Shown: positions 26,927-35,968, counted from the stretch's first letter. The stretch is DNA of 64,000 nucleotides from Bifidobacterium hapali (GCF_002259755.1 NZ_MWWY01000020.1:41859-105858), one strand, 5' to 3'. Notes: generated from the letters alone by a model not told the origin. Translations and numbers: made by a program.

Positions 26927-27042
26927 CGAGCGTAAGTGCGCGCAATCACGAGCCTCGCGCGCAGTTACGCTCGATTTTTGCGTTGAAAACGAGCGTAACT
27001 GCGCGCGGGCTTGGTAATTGCGCGCACTTATGCTCGTTTTTT
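26927..27042. repeat. Four-copy palindromic cluster, alternating orientation
   Basis: A 17-mer, cgagcgtaactgcgcgc or a one- to two-base variant, occurs four times as +,-,+,-: 26927-26943, 26957-26973, 26990-27006 and 27020-27036, with T6 after the last. The whole can fold as two hairpins or one long nested hairpin. It lies between convergent genes and can terminate transcripts from both sides, but is far more elaborate than a terminator needs to be. Confidence 0.75.
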
Positions 27043-27088
27043 CGTCTGGTATCGTCTGGTATCGGCTTTCGCGTTGTTACGCGCGCTA

Positions 27089-28084
27089 CTACAGCACCAC
27101 CGCAGAGACGATTGTCAGGGTGATTAGTGAACACAGCGTGGTGACGAGTACGAATCCGACACCGTATTCGGGCATGTTGTTCGTGCGTCCTGTAAACATG
27201 GCGATTGTCGTCATGGTGGGCAGCGCAGAAACCAACGTAATCATAAGAATCATGTCGTGCGTAACCGGCATGGGCAGGAAACCAGCGATTGCGTTCAATA
27301 GCGCGTAAAATCCAAGTGGGAACGCGATCATCTTGACGAGCATGCCGACATACAATTCGTACCGTTTAAGCACCGTCCACCATTTTGTGAGCGCAAACAG
27401 ACCGCCAAGATAGATCAGCGACATTGGTGTTGCCATCGCGCCAATTTTCTGCAACGGAGCTAATACGATTGACGGCAGTTGCACGCCAAGCAGAATCAAT
27501 ATGAGAGCGGTCATATTGCCCACGAACGCAGGATTAATAAACCGCCGCAACAGACCAAGAGTCCGCTCGATCAACGGCACTTTTTCACTAGCCGATACCG
27601 ATTTGCGAGGCGTGCCGTTTTCGGGCACCGGATCACACAACCACACACCATACGTCCATAGAATTGTCTGGTCTACAAACGACATTAATGCTACGAACAA
27701 CGCTGCCTCTTTGCCGAACAGCGATAGCAAGATCGGAATGCCGATAAAGCCGGCGTTGCCGAAGATCATCGAGCATTGGAAGATGTGCGAGCGATTACCG
27801 CGTAACCGTAGCACACGGGCAACAACGAAAAACACGGCAATAAGCAGTGCGTACATGATAATCGTGAGCACGATATCACCACGATTGTTGATCAGCTGTT
27901 CACGTGTGGTGCCGTCGACCGCATTGGAGAATACGAGTAGCGGAATAAGTACACTCAACAGTAGCGAGCACATGCCATCCAGCGCTTTCTGCCCGTATAG
28001 CCGCACTCGCACGCAACCGTAACCGACCATCAGCATAATGAAGAAGCCGACCAACTGGCCAACGACGATTTCAAACTGCCCCAT
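27089..28084 (-). CDS. AEC-family transporter (auxin efflux carrier/malate permease type)
   Basis: 331 residues with ten or so hydrophobic segments, including MLMVGYGCVRVRLYGQKALD, the typical N-terminal start of AEC permeases, and GNAGFIGIPILLSLFG, the conserved central motif. These inner-membrane carriers move organic anions such as malate or amino acids; the substrate cannot be told from sequence. The ATG at 28084 has AGGTA upstream. The MerR regulator gene lies upstream on the same strand across 149 nt of unremarkable sequence. Confidence 0.85.
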   Translation of the reverse strand: MGQFEIVVGQLVGFFIMLMVGYGCVRVRLYGQKALDGMCSLLLSVLIPLLVFSNAVDGTTREQLINNRGDIVLTIIMYALLIAVFFVVARVLRLRGNRSHIFQCSMIFGNAGFIGIPILLSLFGKEAALFVALMSFVDQTILWTYGVWLCDPVPENGTPRKSVSASEKVPLIERTLGLLRRFINPAFVGNMTALILILLGVQLPSIVLAPLQKIGAMATPMSLIYLGGLFALTKWWTVLKRYELYVGMLVKMIAFPLGFYALLNAIAGFLPMPVTHDMILMITLVSALPTMTTIAMFTGRTNNMPEYGVGFVLVTTLCSLITLTIVSAVVL

Positions 28085-28233
28085 TACCTAGTCCCTATTT
28101 CGTCATCTCTGTCTGGCTATGCATTTTATCGCAACGTTACGATTTTCAGAAATACTGAGCACACTGCGCCAGTTTTCAAGCATACTCTGCGTGTTTTCAT
28201 TACTATTCACCACTATTCGTCATCATTCGACGC

Positions 28234-28689
28234 TCACTGCACGTAATGACGACGCGCATACACACCCCAGTCAGGGCGCGGTTGATGCTCATGAATACTC
28301 GTACGCACATCACTGTAAAAATCGAGTTTGCGTAGCACATGATCGTAAGCCGCATCGAGTGCGCGACGTTGTGCTTCGATAGCTTCGCGACGATGCTCAA
28401 GCAACTCCATCATCTCATCAATATGGCCAGCTTCATCCGCTTCATATATAAAGAACCGTTTGAGCTCATCAATAGTCATACCCGCATCCTTGAAACAACA
28501 AATCGATCCAAGTCGCCAAATATGCTCACGTCGATATACGCGTTGTCCAGCCGCATTACGTTCAACGTGCGGCAGCAAACCCTGCTCTTCATAGTATCGC
28601 AAGGTCGAAGGCTCCATACCGAACCGATCTGCTATTTGCCGAATTGTGTATGTTTCCTCACAAGGATCATCTTCTGCGTGGTCCGACAT
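28234..28689 (-). CDS. MerR-family transcriptional regulator
   Basis: 151 residues. The N-terminal winged helix has TYTIRQIADRFGMEPSTLRYYEEQGLL followed by YRREHIWRLGSICCFKDAGMTIDELKRFF, then a dimerisation coiled coil. There is no metal-binding cysteine pair at the C-terminus, so it belongs to the stress/drug-type branch. The ATG at 28689 has AAGGAG. It is divergent from the aldo-keto reductase, and the gap contains a 16-bp palindrome inside a 19-bp promoter spacer, the classical MerR target arrangement. Confidence 0.88.
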   Translation of the reverse strand: MSDHAEDDPCEETYTIRQIADRFGMEPSTLRYYEEQGLLPHVERNAAGQRVYRREHIWRLGSICCFKDAGMTIDELKRFFIYEADEAGHIDEMMELLEHRREAIEAQRRALDAAYDHVLRKLDFYSDVRTSIHEHQPRPDWGVYARRHYVQ

Positions 28690-28769
28690 CACATTCTCCT
28701 TACAAACACATTCATGACACACAATACGCAACGTTGCGACACGCTGCAGCACAGTCAATCATGCTTGAT

Positions 28770-28800
28770 TTGTATTCAAGTGCACTTGAAGCGCAATGAT
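28770..28800 (+). promoter_or_regulatory. MerR-type promoter with palindromic operator (28775-28790)
   Basis: Candidate -35 TTGTAT (28770-28775) and -10 AATGAT (28795-28800) are 19 bp apart, the long spacing that MerR activators correct by untwisting DNA. The perfect palindrome TTCAAGTGCACTTGAA lies in the spacer. It points to the aldo-keto reductase gene. Confidence 0.65.
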
Positions 28801-28913
28801 AGTACCAGTGGCCATCTCACGCACGTTGCACACAGCAGTATGCGTGTGCTGCGCCCCGCTCGACGCCGACGGTCGACAACAGTCAGCGCCGCATAACCCA
28901 AGGAAGGATGATC

Positions 28914-29921
28914 ATGTTTGAGCCAACCCACGACTACGAGCCAGCAACGACCCGATACAACACGATGCGATACAACCGTTGCGGTACCAGCGGACTGAAA
29001 TTGCCAGCAATTTCACTTGGTTTTTGGCATAACTTTGGCGATATCACGCCGTATGAGCAGATGAAATCGCTCGTATTCACCGCCTTCGACAACGGTATCA
29101 CCCACTTCGATCTCGCCAACAACTATGGCCCGGAGCCAGGAGCCGCTGAAAAGAGCGCAGGTCGTCTCATTCACCAGTACTTCGCTAAGCATCGCGACGA
29201 GCTCATTATCTCTACTAAGGCCGGTTATGAAATGTGGGCAGGACCGTACGGTGACGGCGGCTCTCGCAAGTATTTGATCGCCTCACTTGATCAGAGCCTT
29301 GAGCGGCTCGGGTTGGATTATGTGGATATTTTCTACCATCATCGTCCGGACGACAACACCCCGCTCGAGGAGACGATGGGCGCGCTTGCTCAGATCGTAG
29401 CGAGTGGCAAGGCACTGTACGTTGGCTTGTCAAACTATGACGGAGAGCGCCTTGAGCGTGCGTCTGCGATTCTTGACGAGTTGCATGTGCCGTTCGTGAT
29501 TAATCAGAACAAGTACAATATTCTCGATCGCACGGTGGAGCGCAATGGCCTGAAGGACACTGCCAAGCGCCTCGGCAAGGGACTTATTACCTTCTGCCCG
29601 CTCGATCAGGGTCTGCTGACCGATCGCTATCTTAACGGCATCCCCGCCGATTCGCGCGTGGCGCACGATCCTCGTTTCCTGCACGAAGACAGCGTCGAAC
29701 GCGTGCACAGCAAGATTGTGGCCCTGAACGACATCGCCTATCAGCGCGGTCAGACACTTGCCGAGATGAGCCTCGCATGGCTGCTGCGCGACGATGCGGT
29801 GACCAGTGTACTCGCCGGAGCGTCGAAACCACAGCAGATTCTCGACAACATCGGCGCGCTCAAGAACACCGAGTTCAGTGATGACGAACTCGCTGCCATC
29901 GACAAGATCGCGCTGAACTAA
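28914..29921 (+). CDS. Aldo/keto reductase, L-glyceraldehyde-3-phosphate reductase (YghZ) type
   Basis: 335 residues forming an AKR barrel. The catalytic tetrad is visible: Asp in THFDLANNYG with Tyr in the same motif, Lys in IISTKAGYEMW, and His in IFYHHRPDD. NADPH-binding residues lie in the C-terminal SVLAGASKPQQILDN. The WHNFGD and PEPGAAEKSAGR stretches match the YghZ branch, which detoxifies methylglyoxal or L-glyceraldehyde-3-phosphate. The start at 28914 is six bases after AAGGAAGG. It is probably induced by the adjacent MerR protein. Confidence 0.87.
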   Translation: MFEPTHDYEPATTRYNTMRYNRCGTSGLKLPAISLGFWHNFGDITPYEQMKSLVFTAFDNGITHFDLANNYGPEPGAAEKSAGRLIHQYFAKHRDELIISTKAGYEMWAGPYGDGGSRKYLIASLDQSLERLGLDYVDIFYHHRPDDNTPLEETMGALAQIVASGKALYVGLSNYDGERLERASAILDELHVPFVINQNKYNILDRTVERNGLKDTAKRLGKGLITFCPLDQGLLTDRYLNGIPADSRVAHDPRFLHEDSVERVHSKIVALNDIAYQRGQTLAEMSLAWLLRDDAVTSVLAGASKPQQILDNIGALKNTEFSDDELAAIDKIALN

Positions 29922-29960
29922 GGTATGTTGTTACGGTGTGCGCACAATGACACGATGACA

Positions 29961-30004
29961 TGGTGTTGGGTTATCTCGCTATCTGCTGAAATAACTCAAC
30001 ACCA
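29961..30004. terminator. Hairpin terminator after the aldo/keto reductase
   Basis: A 14-bp stem (29961-29974 with 29991-30004, one G-U pair) followed on the plus strand by ttctttattttatt. It separates the convergent hicB gene. Confidence 0.75.
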
Positions 30005-30017
30005 TTCTTTATTTTAT

Positions 30018-30428
30018 TCACACATTTTGAAGTGAACGATAACGGTCTTCAAGTCCTTCACGCAACACTTGCGAATAGTTAATACCTTGCTGTTGACCGA
30101 AGGCATCAAGCCACGCTGGAATAGTCACATTTTTACGCACTGATTTCTTGCCGTATTTTTCAGCATATGCGTCCATATCAAGGCTAATAAGCGTAACAAT
30201 ACCATCCGGAATATCAGGCTTGATATCGGCGATATTACTGGCGTGCGGTTCATGATGACCATCTTCAAGCTCACCGAGCACCCATCCACTAGCTGCATCT
30301 TGAGCCATATCAAGCGCTTCAGCGAGATTACGCCCTTCAGTGACGAGACCCGGCATATCAGGGCAAAGCACAGTATATCCCCCCGGAATACCAGAAGGGT
30401 AGAGAACGACCGGGTAAACAAGTTTCAT
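30018..30428 (-). CDS. hicB: HicB antitoxin
   Basis: 136 residues. The N-terminal HicB RNase-H-like degraded fold has YPVVLYPSGIPGGYTVLCPD followed by MPGLVTEGRNLAEALDMAQDA. The C-terminal part (VRKNVTIPAWLDAFGQQQGINYSQVLREGL) is a ribbon-helix-helix DNA-binding domain. It neutralises HicA and represses the pair. Its ATG overlaps the hicA stop by four bases, so translation is coupled. Confidence 0.9.
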   Translation of the reverse strand: MKLVYPVVLYPSGIPGGYTVLCPDMPGLVTEGRNLAEALDMAQDAASGWVLGELEDGHHEPHASNIADIKPDIPDGIVTLISLDMDAYAEKYGKKSVRKNVTIPAWLDAFGQQQGINYSQVLREGLEDRYRSLQNV

Positions 30429-30622
30429 TTGATTTTCCTTTCGTTAATACCAGCCTGTTTCCATATCGACTTAACAGTAAAAGGAGCAAGGTCTCCGTTA
30501 TGTTTCGGCACAGTCACGCGCCCTGACTTATCGGGATGCGTGTATTGACAATGACTACCACTTTGCGAATACAGTCGCCACCCATCCTTGAGGAGGATTC
30601 TTTCAATTTCCTTGAATCTCAT
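30425..30622 (-). CDS. hicA: HicA mRNA interferase toxin
   Basis: 65 residues, a usual HicA length. The double-stranded-RNA-binding-like fold has the catalytic histidine in SGSHCQYTHPD and the conserved VPKHNGDLAPFTVKSIWKQAG. It cleaves mRNA when HicB is lost. The pair stands alone, in toxin-first order, between unrelated genes. The upstream 149 nt (30623-30771) contains its promoter and, further on, the LexA site of the polymerase gene. Confidence 0.92.
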   Translation of the reverse strand: MRFKEIERILLKDGWRLYSQSGSHCQYTHPDKSGRVTVPKHNGDLAPFTVKSIWKQAGINERKIK

Positions 30623-30744
30623 TTTTCAATAATACACACTATGCGCATTTCAATCAATCAGCGACATCATTCCGCAGACACCGTTGGTCTTGACTACATT
30701 CACATCAAAGCAATAACAAGACATCTTATCTCAGTATGTCGTTT

Positions 30745-30762
30745 GTCGAACATATGTTCGAC
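30745..30762. promoter_or_regulatory. LexA (SOS) box
   Basis: The perfect 18-bp palindrome GTCGAACATATGTTCGAC contains GAAC-N4-GTTC, the Gram-positive/actinobacterial LexA core. It ends 10 bp before the polymerase start at 30772. Damage-inducible expression follows by family knowledge. Confidence 0.9.
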
Positions 30763-30771
30763 AATGGTGGT

Positions 30772-32760
30772 ATGAGTGATGACGCGAACCGTACGTATTT
30801 GGCCATAGACCTCAAGTCGTTCTATGCCTCAGCCGAGTGTGCCGCACGCGACCTCGATCCGCTAACCACTAACCTTGTGGTTGCCGATACGAGCCGCACC
30901 GAGAAAACGATTTGCCTTGCCGTCTCTCCATCGCTCAAAGCATATGGATTGCCCGGTCGCGCTCGTTTATTCGAGGTTGTTGAAACACTGAACCGTACCA
31001 ACGAAGAACGCCGCTTGCGCGCTCCCGGACGCAAGTTCGTTGGTGCATCATCGAACGCCATCGAACTTGCTCACGCTCCGCAATTGAAGATAGACTATAT
31101 TGCCGCTAAGCCGCGCATGGCATACTATCTCAAGGTCAGCGGGCAGATTTACTCCATTTACTTGCGTTATGCCGCTCCTGAAGATATCCACGTCTATTCG
31201 ATTGACGAGGTATTTATTGACGCCACGCGATATCTCAAGCTCTATCATGTCACTGCGCACGAGTTAGCGCGCCTCATTGTGCAGAATATCATTGCAGAAA
31301 CTGGTATTACCGCTACTGCTGGTATTGGGTCGAATATGTATCTTGCCAAGATTGCTATGGATATTGTCGCCAAACATATGCCAGCCGATCGCGATGGAGT
31401 ACGGGTTGCCGAACTAGACGAAACGTCATATCGCCGCCTGCTGTGGAATCATCGGCCGCTCACTGATTTTTGGCGGGTTGGTAGAGGATATGTACGTCGA
31501 CTTGAATCAGCGGGATTACTGACAATGGGCGATATTGCACGGTGTTCACTGGGTCGCGCGAATGACTATTACAATGAGGAACTCCTCTACCGCATGTTCG
31601 GCGTGAACGCTGAACTATTGATCGATCATGCATGGGGTTGGGAACCGTGCAACATTGCTGATATTAAGGCATATCAGCCTGCTGATCATTCGCTGAGCTC
31701 TGGGCAAGTGTTACATCAACCGTATTCGTGGGCATCGGCGCGGTTGGTGGTGCGTGAGATGGCAGACGCCATATCGTTGGAGCTGGTCGACAAAGGGTTA
31801 GTTGCTGGTCAAATTGGATTATATGTGGGATACGAGGGTGTGGAAGGGTTTGAAGGATCGTTTCCAACATCCACAAATCGATTTGGCAAGCGTGTGCCGA
31901 GACCAGCTAATGGTTCCGCTGATCTAGGTGAGTACACGTCGTCAACGAAGATTATTACCGATGCGATGGTGAGACTGTATGATCGTATTATTGATCGAGC
32001 TATGCGGGTGCGGCGTATTACCGTCGTGGTAAGCCGATTGCGACCGTATACACATACCACGAATGATCTCACTGTTGCACATGACGTACCGTCAGTAAAA
32101 CACAGTATGCGTGGCGAACAACTCGACTTATTTTCTACCATCGAAGATGAGTCGGCTCATACTGCGTCATCTGATGCTCTATATCAGCGCGACGAAGCAG
32201 ACACAGCTCAGCTTCGCGAGCATGATATGCAACAGACATTGCTTGCAGTTAAACGTCGGTTCGGAAAAAATGCGGTATTTAAGGGCATGAATCTTGAGCC
32301 GGACGCGACTGGTCGCGATCGCAACAATCAGATCGGCGGTCATGCGGCTGGGTATGACGATACCAAGACAGCTCAAAAACCAGATCATGCAGATCATAAA
32401 GATCAACGCGAGCAGCAGTCCAGCAAGACTAGCAGCAGTAGTCCGGCATACAGGGGCAGCGGTGATAACCACGATTTTCAGAAGGCTACAGATCATCGCG
32501 ATTCACAGTCCTCGCCTGCATTGCCAACATCTGTGTCAGCGCTGCAAACTACGCACCGATACGATGACATCATCGATATGCCACACCATATTTCGCGATT
32601 TCATCCACCAATGTCACATCACAATCGAGCAGCCCAATTCATGCCGTTCGCCGCGCTCACTGGTTACGATCAAGTACTCCTCGACGCGCTCACGCAATTC
32701 GAGCAGGCATATGCCACCGCTCCCCCATCATCGCAAGACGCGCTCAACTCCATCTGCTAG
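30772..32760 (+). CDS. Y-family DNA polymerase (UmuC-like) with YolD-like C-terminal segment
   Basis: 662 residues, far longer than DinB (about 350-420). The polymerase core is at about 1-430: DLKSFYASAECA holds the first metal aspartate, VYSIDEVFIDATRYL the DE catalytic pair, and GIGSNMYLAKIAMDIVAKHMP the helix-hairpin-helix region. After a disordered linker (about 500-600), residues about 605-645 contain MPHHISRFHPPMSHHNRAAQFMPF with AALTGYD, the YolD-like signature normally found in a separate small protein beside UmuC-like polymerases. It is a mutagenic translesion enzyme. I start at 30772, since an upstream ATG at 30736 would place the LexA box inside the gene. Confidence 0.85.
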   Translation: MSDDANRTYLAIDLKSFYASAECAARDLDPLTTNLVVADTSRTEKTICLAVSPSLKAYGLPGRARLFEVVETLNRTNEERRLRAPGRKFVGASSNAIELAHAPQLKIDYIAAKPRMAYYLKVSGQIYSIYLRYAAPEDIHVYSIDEVFIDATRYLKLYHVTAHELARLIVQNIIAETGITATAGIGSNMYLAKIAMDIVAKHMPADRDGVRVAELDETSYRRLLWNHRPLTDFWRVGRGYVRRLESAGLLTMGDIARCSLGRANDYYNEELLYRMFGVNAELLIDHAWGWEPCNIADIKAYQPADHSLSSGQVLHQPYSWASARLVVREMADAISLELVDKGLVAGQIGLYVGYEGVEGFEGSFPTSTNRFGKRVPRPANGSADLGEYTSSTKIITDAMVRLYDRIIDRAMRVRRITVVVSRLRPYTHTTNDLTVAHDVPSVKHSMRGEQLDLFSTIEDESAHTASSDALYQRDEADTAQLREHDMQQTLLAVKRRFGKNAVFKGMNLEPDATGRDRNNQIGGHAAGYDDTKTAQKPDHADHKDQREQQSSKTSSSSPAYRGSGDNHDFQKATDHRDSQSSPALPTSVSALQTTHRYDDIIDMPHHISRFHPPMSHHNRAAQFMPFAALTGYDQVLLDALTQFEQAYATAPPSSQDALNSIC

Positions 32761-32816
32761 CATCCGTTTTAGATTTTACTGAATAGCAGCTACCTCACGA
32801 GACATATCTACGATAA

Positions 32817-33758
32817 CTACTGTCGCCAGTCGGTGGTGCCGGAGAAGAAACCACCAAACGATGAAGATGACGTAGCGGCAGACGAGGACGACGGAGCTAT
32901 TTCGTAGAGTTCAACAATGCGCGGGTCACCTGATTCCGTGGCCATCTTAGTGAATAAACGTTGCGCTTGCCAACGCGACGCACCCCAAATGAGATACCAC
33001 AGCACGCCGGTGCCAAACACCATCATCGGCAACGCCCAGTGGAATAAGCCGTAGCCGTACGCCACGATTGCCACTACTGCAATAAGCAGAATATATACGC
33101 GACGAATACACAGCAGCACAGCGTTGCGCATCACCGACCAATACTTTGCTTTCGGATATTCCACAATCAATACCATTGCGATCGAAAACGCCGCAAACAA
33201 GAAGACAAGGCACACCGCCAACGCAGGCGTCACGTACACGCCCCACGACAACTGTGAGAACAACAAAATATTATAGGTGAACGCAAAACCAATCACGCAG
33301 CACGTCACACCTACCGCCAATGCGCGTGCAAACAGTCGCGCATATGCTTGAAAATACGGGCGGAACATTGCAACGGCAACATCCTGCCGCACGTAGAGTC
33401 CCGCAATCCAGTCTGGCGGAAACCCGTGATGTTCCGCATCATTTTCAGCTTCCATAAACCGCTTGACGCGTACGCGCGAACCACGCGCGAGTAAAGCCGG
33501 GTGGTCGCGAAACATTGCATAGAGCGCTGCAACAGACGGCGAAGAAATCGCAGCAGCAGCGAAATATAGCGGCCAATATGTCAGATCGTTGACCATAAGC
33601 ATAACTATCACGAGCGGCAGTGAGCCGATCAGGCAGCAGATGCCCGATAAAATCATGACCGTCACCGAGTTGACGATATGCATGAACGCATCAGCTTGAA
33701 ACCATTTATTGGTCGCATCAGGGGAAGCGTTGTTATTACTGCGATCTTCGTTGTTCAT
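32817..33758 (-). CDS. Membrane protein, possibly YesL/DUF624-like
   Basis: 313 residues with about six hydrophobic segments: the first two at about 25-70, two in the middle (about 140-185), two near 205-255. Between them lies a soluble loop (RVKRFMEAENDAEHHGFPPD). A Ser-rich acidic tail ends the protein. The N-terminal pattern and the place next to a sugar ABC operon recall YesL proteins, but the match is loose. The ATG at 33758 has AAGGTAG; a longer frame to 33797 is less likely. Confidence 0.55.
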   Translation of the reverse strand: MNNEDRSNNNASPDATNKWFQADAFMHIVNSVTVMILSGICCLIGSLPLVIVMLMVNDLTYWPLYFAAAAISSPSVAALYAMFRDHPALLARGSRVRVKRFMEAENDAEHHGFPPDWIAGLYVRQDVAVAMFRPYFQAYARLFARALAVGVTCCVIGFAFTYNILLFSQLSWGVYVTPALAVCLVFLFAAFSIAMVLIVEYPKAKYWSVMRNAVLLCIRRVYILLIAVVAIVAYGYGLFHWALPMMVFGTGVLWYLIWGASRWQAQRLFTKMATESGDPRIVELYEIAPSSSSAATSSSSFGGFFSGTTDWRQ

Positions 33759-33846
33759 ACAATCTACCTTACTGCGGATTCGTACTGACGGATTCAATGA
33801 GAGCCAGCGTCATATTGATGTGATGCAAACAGTCGCGATAGAAAAA

Positions 33847-33879
33847 GGTCCGCATGGTGACAGGCACACCATGCGGACC
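33847..33879 (-). terminator. Rho-independent terminator of the sugar ABC operon
   Basis: A 13-bp perfect stem (33847-33859 with 33867-33879) with a 7-nt loop, followed on the minus strand by T5. It lies downstream of the second permease gene. Confidence 0.85.
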
Positions 33880-33887
33880 GAATAGTA

Positions 33888-33985
33888 ACTCGTTCGGCCG
33901 AAGCAAGGCCGAAGCTAGGCCGAAGCAAGGTCGGAGCCAAGCCAAAGCCAGACCGAAGTCAAGACGGTACCCCGACCGAACGAGT
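33888..33985. repeat. Tandem ~11-nt GGCCGAAGCAA-like repeats framed by inverted ends
   Basis: Ends ACTCGTTCGG (33888-33897) and CCGAACGAGT (33976-33985) are perfect inverted copies. Between them lie about six degenerate copies of ggccgaagcaa. It sits between the permease stop and its terminator, so it is transcribed as the 3' UTR. Confidence 0.65.
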
Positions 33986-34014
33986 GTGTAAGGAAGAGCC
34001 GACCGGAAGGAAGA

Positions 34015-34917
34015 TCAGCCCTTCATGCCGGAGGTGGCAATACCTTCAATGAACTGCTTCTGTCCGAGGAGGAAGACCACCAGAATCGGCAGGATCGAAA
34101 GCACAGAACCGGTCATGATCATTGCATAGTCTGCATTGAACTGGCTGATGAAGGTCTTCAAACCAAGCTGAATGGTCTGCAGGTTCTGAGCGCGCAAGTA
34201 GATGAGCGGACCCATGTAGTCGTTCCATGTATTGGTGAAGGTGATGATACCGAGTGCTGCGATGGACGGACCAGACAGCGGCAGTACAATACGCGCGTAA
34301 ATACCGAACTCGCTTAATCCGTCGAGGCGAGCCGCTTCGGCAAGCTCTTCTGGAATCGTGTCGTAGAACTGCTTCATCATGAACACGCCGAACGCGCCGA
34401 ATGCCTGTAGCAGTATGATCGACCAACGCGTATCAACCAATCCCCAACTCGACAGCATTTTAAACTGCGGAATCATATAAGACTGCCACGGTACGGCCAT
34501 CGTTGCAATATAAATAAGGAACAGTACGTTGCGGCCAGCGAACTTGATACGAGAGAAGCCGTAGGCGGCGAACGAGCCGGTGAACACCTGTAGGAAGGTC
34601 ACGATAATCGCGAAGAACACCGTGTTGCCGACCCACAGCAGCATGTCAGACTTGGTCCAAATGTTGATGTAGTTCTCGAAATGCCATACGCTCGGTAGCC
34701 ACTTGAACGGCACCATGAACACTTCGTTGTTCGGTTTGACGGATGCCAAAAGCATCCAAACGAACGGCAGCAGCGTGAACGCGGCAATCGCAATCATCGC
34801 AATATAGCCGATAATGGTACCGACAATCTTAGCTGGGCTGACGGGCTTCTTGTTGAACGGAATATCAGCGGAAGCAGACTTGGCTCCCGCAACCGGGCTG
34901 ATGCTTGCAGCAGTCAT
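34015..34917 (-). CDS. Carbohydrate ABC transporter permease, MalG type
   Basis: 300 residues with six predicted membrane segments after a polar N-terminus. The EAA loop reads EELAEAARLDGLSEFGIYARIVLPLSGP, which contacts the ATPase, and the C-terminus KQFIEGIATSGMKG is typical of MalG/LacG. It pairs with the MalF-type permease one base upstream and the binding protein at 36021. No ATPase gene is in the operon; bifidobacteria usually share one MsiK-type ATPase among such systems (known for the group, inferred here). Confidence 0.93.
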   Translation of the reverse strand: MTAASISPVAGAKSASADIPFNKKPVSPAKIVGTIIGYIAMIAIAAFTLLPFVWMLLASVKPNNEVFMVPFKWLPSVWHFENYINIWTKSDMLLWVGNTVFFAIIVTFLQVFTGSFAAYGFSRIKFAGRNVLFLIYIATMAVPWQSYMIPQFKMLSSWGLVDTRWSIILLQAFGAFGVFMMKQFYDTIPEELAEAARLDGLSEFGIYARIVLPLSGPSIAALGIITFTNTWNDYMGPLIYLRAQNLQTIQLGLKTFISQFNADYAMIMTGSVLSILPILVVFLLGQKQFIEGIATSGMKG

Positions 34918-34918
34918 C

Positions 34919-35848
34919 TTACTTCTCCTTCTTGTTGTTGTACCAGAACTGGATAAGCGTCACGATCATGCAGAGTGCGAATAGTACGAGCGAAACAGTG
35001 CCTGAGTAGCCGAAGTCGCTACGGTCGAAGGCGACACGGTAGACGTACTGTGCGAGCATGAGGGTTGCAGTACCAGGGCCACCATCGGTCATGACGAGTG
35101 TTAAGTCGAGGATCTTGAAGGACTGAATCGTCAACGTAACCATGACGAAGAACAAAGTCGGTCGCATGCACGGCACGGTGATCTTCCAGAACTGCTGCCA
35201 GCTGTTCGCACCATCGATGGATGCAGCTTCGTAGAGTTCGCCTGGAATAGTTTGTAGACCTGCGAGAATAAGGATCATAAAGTAGCCGACTTCACGCCAC
35301 GTGGCTACGATGATCACCGCGACCATAGCCCACTTGGTGTCACCCATCCAGCCCGGAGCCCAGCCGCCGGTGAAGACTTTAATGATCTGGTTGATCACAC
35401 CGGACTTGGCATCGAACAACATGTTCCATACCTGTGCGGCTGCGACGATCGAAGTGATGTATGGGAAGAACGCGACAGTGCGGAAGAACGCGCGGCCCTT
35501 GAGCTTCGTGTTGAGTAGTACAGCCAGCGCGAAAGCGATAGCGAGTGTAAGCGGAATGTGAACAACCGAGTAGACGATTGTGTTGACGAACGATGCTTGG
35601 AAGTTTGAGTCTCGGGTCAGTCTCGCCCAGTTGGTCAGACCGTTGAACTTCGGGTCACCGAATGCGCTCCACTTAGAGAAACCGATGTAGAACAGCTGGA
35701 GAACAGGAATAAGAACGAGTACGAGGAAGCCAATGAAGTTCGGGGCAATGAATGCGATGCCGTTGATGAGGTTGCGCCGGCCGATAGCTTTATTGGCTTT
35801 GCTGTGGTCTGGCGGCGCAATGGTTGCAGCCGATTGTGCCTGTGTCAT
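34919..35848 (-). CDS. Carbohydrate ABC transporter permease, MalF type
   Basis: 309 residues with six membrane segments. NFIGFLVLVLIPVLQLFYIGF is the first; the EAA loop is GELYEAASIDGANSWQQFWKITVPCMRPT; and LTLVMTDGGPGTATLMLAQYVY is the conserved late motif. It forms the channel with the MalG-type partner. It is separated from the binding-protein gene by a 172-nt gap containing a hairpin. Confidence 0.93.
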   Translation of the reverse strand: MTQAQSAATIAPPDHSKANKAIGRRNLINGIAFIAPNFIGFLVLVLIPVLQLFYIGFSKWSAFGDPKFNGLTNWARLTRDSNFQASFVNTIVYSVVHIPLTLAIAFALAVLLNTKLKGRAFFRTVAFFPYITSIVAAAQVWNMLFDAKSGVINQIIKVFTGGWAPGWMGDTKWAMVAVIIVATWREVGYFMILILAGLQTIPGELYEAASIDGANSWQQFWKITVPCMRPTLFFVMVTLTIQSFKILDLTLVMTDGGPGTATLMLAQYVYRVAFDRSDFGYSGTVSLVLFALCMIVTLIQFWYNNKKEK

Positions 35849-35921
35849 AGCTGCAGTGCTCCTTTATATATATGTTCGTATATGGAACAAGTCGGATGAG
35901 TTGAACAAAAAGGACATGATG

Positions 35922-35968
35922 AACGGGGGCCTAGGCTATTTCCTTGCGGGTACAGCCCGACCCCCGTT
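35922..35968. terminator. Intra-operon hairpin between binding protein and permeases
   Basis: AACGGGGG (35922-35929) pairs with CCCCCGTT (35961-35968), with an inner cggg/cccg stem. A partial stop here would give more binding protein than permease, a common arrangement in sugar ABC operons (inference). Confidence 0.6.

Noticed and set aside
33888..33985. Tandem units as a CRISPR array
   Set aside because: The 11-mers are directly adjacent with no spacers.
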